Assembly: GCA_937906495.1 (NCBI GenBank)
Contig: CALCVT010000066.1
Span: forward strand, 1 to 9,308
Reading direction: 5' to 3'
Origin: an uncultured Prevotella sp.
Lineage (GTDB): Bacteria; Bacteroidota; Bacteroidia; Bacteroidales; Bacteroidaceae
DNA length: 9,308 nt
The notes under the pieces: model-generated
What the model was told of the DNA's origin: nothing
Database searches by the model: none
The model's input: only the letters and a program-made list of their open reading frames with translations
Part shown: positions 6,337-9,308 of the stretch, one piece after another
Position numbering within the stretch: position 1 is the stretch's first letter
Layout: each line of letters opens with the position of its first letter
Translations under genes and position numbers: made by a program

Positions 6337-7869
6337 TTAAGCTTGGGCAAGTAGTTTCTTACCCTTTGCTATTGCATCATCAATGGTACCAACATTTAAG
6401 AATGCCTGTTCGGGCAAATAATCGACCTCACCATCGAGAATCATATTGAAACCACGGATTACTTCATCAATAGGTACCATTACGCCTGGAACGCCTGTAA
6501 ATTTCTCAGCTACCGTAAATGGTTGACTCAAGAAACGCTGAACACGGCGTGCACGATTAACAGTCTGACGATCTTCATCAGAGAGTTCATCCATACCTAA
6601 GATTGCAATAATATCCTGGAGTTCCTTATATTTTTGAAGTATCTGCTTGACGCGTTGGGCACAATTATAATGTTCTTCACCTATTACATTAGGATCAAGA
6701 ATACGCGAAGTGGAATCCAACGGATCTACTGCAGGATAGATACCCAACTCGGTAATTTTACGGCTCAATACGGTTGTTGCATCCAAGTGGGTAAAAGTCG
6801 TAGCCGGAGCCGGGTCGGTCAAGTCATCAGCAGGCACGTATACAGCCTGAATAGATGTAATTGAACCATTCTTTGTCGAGGTAATGCGTTCCTGCATTGC
6901 ACCCATTTCGCTGGCCAATGTAGGCTGATAACCTACTGCCGAAGGCATACGTCCTAACAAAGCCGAAACCTCGGAACCTGCTTGAGTAAAACGGAAAATA
7001 TTATCAATAAAGAATAATATATCGGATGTTTTTCCTTCACTTGCACCTGCATCACGGAAACTTTCAGCAATAGAAAGTCCTGAGAGCGCTACAGACGAAC
7101 GTGCGCCAGGAGGTTCATTCATCTGACCATACACAAGTGTTGCCTGACTTTTGGCTACTTCTTCATAGTCTACTTTCGAAAGATCCCATTCTCCACGTTC
7201 CATAGCTTCTTCAAAAGCCTTACCGTATCGAACAACACCACTTTCTATCATTTCGCGCAGCAAGTCGTTACCTTCACGCGTACGTTCACCAACACCTGCA
7301 AATACCGAGAAGCCGTCGTGTCCTTTCGCAATATTATTAATCAGCTCCATGATAAGCACTGTCTTACCCACACCGGCACCGCCGAAGAGTCCGACCTTAC
7401 CACCCTTAGCATAGGGCTCGAGCAAGTCAATCACCTTGATACCTGTATAGAGTACCTCACTACTGGTCTTCAAATCTTCGAATTTAGGAGGCTCACGATG
7501 AATAGGATACTCACCGGCTGCACGATCCAAAGCCTTAAGGCCATCAATCGAATCACCGGTTACATTCATCATACGTCCTTTAATCTGGCTACCGATAGGC
7601 ATTGATATGGGAGCACCTAAGCAACGTACTTCGAGTCCGCGGCTCAAACCATCTGTATTATCCATTGCTACAGTTCTCACTGTATCCTCTCCGATGTGCT
7701 GCTGCACTTCGATAACAATGCGTCGACCATCAGGGTGAGTAACTTCAAGGGCTTCATGAATGCGGGGTAACACCTCCTCAGAAGACTTGCCTTGCGTGTC
7801 GAAAACGACGTCGACAACCGGGCCGATAATCTGAGATATGCGTCCGACTTTTAGGCTATTCTTAGTCAT
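6337..7869 (-). CDS. atpD: ATP synthase F1 subunit beta (catalytic)
   Basis: Beta carries the three catalytic sites that form ATP from ADP and phosphate. The 510-residue product has Walker A GGAGVGKT (163-170), the catalytic glutamate in GERTREG (Glu195), Walker B ILFFIDN (284-290, Asp289), adenine-contacting Tyr378 in GIYPAVDP, and the torque-transmitting acidic loop, which reads DELSDED (427-433) rather than the common DELSEED. Between GVVRYG and LVYGQMNEPPGAR (about 212-245) it has roughly 27 residues more than E. coli AtpD, rich in Glu and Trp-Asp (ERGEWDLSKVDYEEV). As I recall, this is typical of Bacteroidota. It is the first gene of the operon, about 100 nt from a strong promoter match, and has no Shine-Dalgarno. 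Confidence 0.99.
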   Translation of the reverse strand: MTKNSLKVGRISQIIGPVVDVVFDTQGKSSEEVLPRIHEALEVTHPDGRRIVIEVQQHIGEDTVRTVAMDNTDGLSRGLEVRCLGAPISMPIGSQIKGRMMNVTGDSIDGLKALDRAAGEYPIHREPPKFEDLKTSSEVLYTGIKVIDLLEPYAKGGKVGLFGGAGVGKTVLIMELINNIAKGHDGFSVFAGVGERTREGNDLLREMIESGVVRYGKAFEEAMERGEWDLSKVDYEEVAKSQATLVYGQMNEPPGARSSVALSGLSIAESFRDAGASEGKTSDILFFIDNIFRFTQAGSEVSALLGRMPSAVGYQPTLASEMGAMQERITSTKNGSITSIQAVYVPADDLTDPAPATTFTHLDATTVLSRKITELGIYPAVDPLDSTSRILDPNVIGEEHYNCAQRVKQILQKYKELQDIIAILGMDELSDEDRQTVNRARRVQRFLSQPFTVAEKFTGVPGVMVPIDEVIRGFNMILDGEVDYLPEQAFLNVGTIDDAIAKGKKLLAQA

Positions 7870-7973
7870 GATATTATATCGCTGTAAATTGTTTGATGCT
7901 TTTCTTAGGTATGCGCTTGGAATTGGCTAACTTGTTATTGGTCAGTTCTTGGTGCATGCTTTTAAATCGACGG

Positions 7974-8004
7974 CAAAGTTAGGGTTTTTGCTGAAAGAAA
8001 CAAC
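7974..8004 (-). promoter_or_regulatory. Bacteroides-type sigma-ABfr promoter of the atp operon
   Basis: On the minus strand the -7 element TAACTTTG (7981-7974) matches the Bacteroidota consensus TAnnTTTG exactly. It is preceded, after exactly 19 bp, by TTG (8003-8001, within GTTG), the -33 element. Transcription should start near 7967, leaving an untranslated leader of about 100 nt before the atpD ATG at 7869. The promoter sits just after the ttcA-family gene's probable terminator. I see no equally good match inside the operon's longer spacers. Confidence 0.75.
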
Positions 8005-8047
8005 TTTTGAATCATTAATTTTTAAAGAATTTGCTCTCTTGAGGTTG

Positions 8048-8073
8048 AAAAAACGTATATCTTTATAATATAC
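8048..8073 (-). terminator. Weak AU-rich terminator after the ttcA-family gene
   Basis: On the minus strand, about 43 nt after the ttcA-family stop, GTATAT (8073-8068) pairs with ATATAC (8060-8055) across a 7-nt loop, followed by G and T6 (8053-8048). The stem is short and A+T-rich, so termination may be incomplete. The placement between the upstream two-gene unit and the atp promoter supports the call. Confidence 0.5.
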
Positions 8074-8115
8074 AAGCATTTTAGAACAGTATACTCAAAA
8101 TACACACAAGCTTTA

Positions 8116-8862
8116 CTACTCAGCTAATACACCAGCCTTTAGTAAGGCATGCCATAAATGTTTACGATAGTCTGCATTGAGTTGCTCCATTGCTGTTGTT
8201 ACGGTCTGTACCTCCGTCCGGTTCGACCCTTTATCATAAGGACATGTTTTTACTACCGGCTGGTATTGCTGCAGGCCTGCCCATCGCTGTATTTCGGCCT
8301 CGGTTATCTTTGCCAATGGGCGGATAATAGAGATAGGAAATTTGCGCATGGTCATTTTTACAGCCATTGTCGAAAAGCTGCCATTAAAAGTAAGGTTCAT
8401 CAAAGCCGTTCGAAGGATATCATCTTGATGATGTCCCAAAGCTATTTTGGAGAATCCCATTTCCTGAGCTTTTGCAAACAGCACCTTACGTCGATTCCAG
8501 GAGCATAAGAAACAGGGTGTACGCTTTAGATTTCGATCGGGTTCAAACGATGCTTCTACACAATGAAACGGTATATTCCAACAATCAGCCATACGCTCCA
8601 AATAAGATGTATCTGTTTCATAATCTATATTAGCCATACGCACATGCAGTGCTTCTACTGCAAACGAACGATTACTACGATGCATGCGCTCGCCCATCAA
8701 GTCCATCAAGGCTAAAGAATCTTTTCCTCCCGATAATCCAATCAGAACCTTATCGCCAGGAGTAAGCAAACTAAAATCATTGATTGCTTCGCCCATCAAA
8801 CGCTGTAAGCGTGCATGCAACCGTTTTGTTTCTGCTTTATTCTGTTGTACGACTTCTTCCAT
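8116..8862 (-). CDS. ttcA: TtcA-family tRNA cytidine(32) 2-sulfurtransferase
   Basis: TtcA enzymes use ATP and an iron-sulfur cluster to replace the 2-oxygen of cytidine 32 in some tRNAs with sulfur. The 248-residue product has the PP-loop SGGKDS (44-49), which binds ATP; GHHQDD (143-148), typical of this branch; the CFLC pair (Cys117, Cys120); and a third cysteine in KTCPYDKGSNR (Cys207). These three match the cluster ligands of E. coli TtcA by pattern and spacing. The TilS C-terminal domains are absent, which argues against lysidine synthase. It is shorter than E. coli TtcA (about 311 residues), mainly at the ends. It starts 6 nt after the DUF486 gene and is probably co-transcribed with it. 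Family is confident; the exact tRNA target in this lineage is inferred. Confidence 0.85.
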   Translation of the reverse strand: MEEVVQQNKAETKRLHARLQRLMGEAINDFSLLTPGDKVLIGLSGGKDSLALMDLMGERMHRSNRSFAVEALHVRMANIDYETDTSYLERMADCWNIPFHCVEASFEPDRNLKRTPCFLCSWNRRKVLFAKAQEMGFSKIALGHHQDDILRTALMNLTFNGSFSTMAVKMTMRKFPISIIRPLAKITEAEIQRWAGLQQYQPVVKTCPYDKGSNRTEVQTVTTAMEQLNADYRKHLWHALLKAGVLAE

Positions 8863-8868
8863 AGTGCT

Positions 8869-9237
8869 TTACTTCATAAATACAAAATAGACTGCTGCAA
8901 CCAAACAGAAAAATGCTGCAATATGGTTCCAATGAAAAGCCTCGCCCTTAAACATAATGGTTGCTATTACGGTAAAAACAATCAGAGAAACTACCTCTTG
9001 TATTACCTTTAGCTGAATCAGATTAAATGGTCCGCCGTTATCAATAATACCTAAACGGTTAGCCGGCACCTGACACATATATTCAAAGAGAGCAATTCCC
9101 CACGAAAAGAGAATTACAAGCAAGAGAGGCCAATCTTTACTGACTCCTGTCTGCTGAAGTTTGAGGTGCCCATACCAAGCTAATGTCATAAAAACATTCG
9201 AGAGAATCAACAATAAAACGGTATAAAAGCCTTGCAT
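8869..9237 (-). CDS. DUF486 family small membrane protein (DMT-like)
   Basis: The 122-residue product has four predicted membrane helices near residues 3-23, 36-53, 78-96 and 103-121, the layout of a small drug/metabolite-transporter-like protein. I recognise DUF486 hallmarks from memory: MTLAWYGHLK (17-26), WGIALFEYMCQVPANRLG (46-63) and FNLIQLKVIQEVVSL (71-85). The function of DUF486 is not known and no substrate can be read from the sequence. It is the first visible gene of a two-gene unit, ending 6 nt before the TtcA-family start. That pairing alone does not define a shared role. I found no clear promoter in the 71 nt upstream that lie within the window. Confidence 0.85.
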   Translation of the reverse strand: MQGFYTVLLLILSNVFMTLAWYGHLKLQQTGVSKDWPLLLVILFSWGIALFEYMCQVPANRLGIIDNGGPFNLIQLKVIQEVVSLIVFTVIATIMFKGEAFHWNHIAAFFCLVAAVYFVFMK

Positions 9238-9263
9238 AGTTTTGTGTGATTTATTAACCCGTT

Positions 9264-9297
9264 GGCGGAATTAATTTAGTGCATACTTAATTCTGCC
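9264..9297. repeat. Inverted repeat upstream of the DUF486 gene
   Basis: GGCGGAATTAA (9264-9274) is complementary to TTAATTCTGCC (9287-9297) at 10 of 11 positions, with a 12-nt loop. The one mismatch becomes a G-U wobble in a plus-strand RNA, so the stem is slightly better in that orientation. It lies 27 bp upstream of the DUF486 start and may be the terminator of a neighbour outside the window or an operator. No T-run follows on either strand. Confidence 0.35.
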
Positions 9298-9308
9298 GAT
9301 GGGCTTAT

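Noticed and set aside
8116..8862. Assignment of the PP-loop protein as TilS (tRNA-Ile lysidine synthase)
   Set aside because: The CxxC pair, third cysteine and GHHxDD motif are those of TtcA, and the C-terminal TilS domains are missing.
1..9308. CRISPR array, tRNA or rRNA gene, prophage or defence system
   Set aside because: No regularly spaced repeats, tRNA cloverleaf, rRNA sequence or phage/defence protein was seen on either strand.

Overview
The window is the complete F1Fo ATP synthase operon of a member of the Bacteroidota, most likely order Bacteroidales. Four things point there. The gene order is permuted, with the beta and epsilon genes first. The promoter ahead of the operon matches the Bacteroides consensus (TTG, 19 bp, TAnnTTTG). 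Most genes lack Shine-Dalgarno sequences. The subunits have lineage-type features: a signal peptide and extra periplasmic domain on subunit a, a one-domain epsilon, and insertions in alpha and beta. I cannot fix the genus.

Layout, left to right. Bases 3-224 (+ strand) are the 3' end of an unrecognised gene that enters from the left edge. A 170-bp intergenic stretch follows, carrying the terminator of the ATP synthase operon, which converges from the right. From 7869 down to 395, all on the minus strand and in transcription order, lie atpD (beta), atpC (epsilon), a small four-helix membrane protein in the atpI position, atpB (a), atpE (c), atpF (b), atpH (delta), atpA (alpha) and atpG (gamma). 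All nine reading frames are intact. Upstream, also on the minus strand, are a DUF486 membrane protein and a TtcA-family tRNA thiolase gene 6 nt apart, ending in a weak AU-rich hairpin and U-tract just before the atp promoter.

How the genes work together: alpha3-beta3-gamma-delta-epsilon form the catalytic head and rotor stalk, a-b2-c(n) form the membrane ion channel and stator, and the AtpI-like protein probably assists c-ring or Fo assembly. The c subunit carries the carboxylate needed for ion transport but lacks the other ligands of the sodium-type site, so proton coupling is predicted.

No new defence, mobile or biosynthetic system is visible; this is core housekeeping DNA. The parts most worth a second look are non-coding: a 106-bp nested inverted-repeat structure between atpE and atpF, a 42-bp palindromic element between atpD and atpC, and a very A+T-rich leader ahead of atpE. 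These could tune subunit stoichiometry from one long transcript. The periplasmic domain of subunit a and the missing regulatory half of epsilon are the main protein-level oddities.
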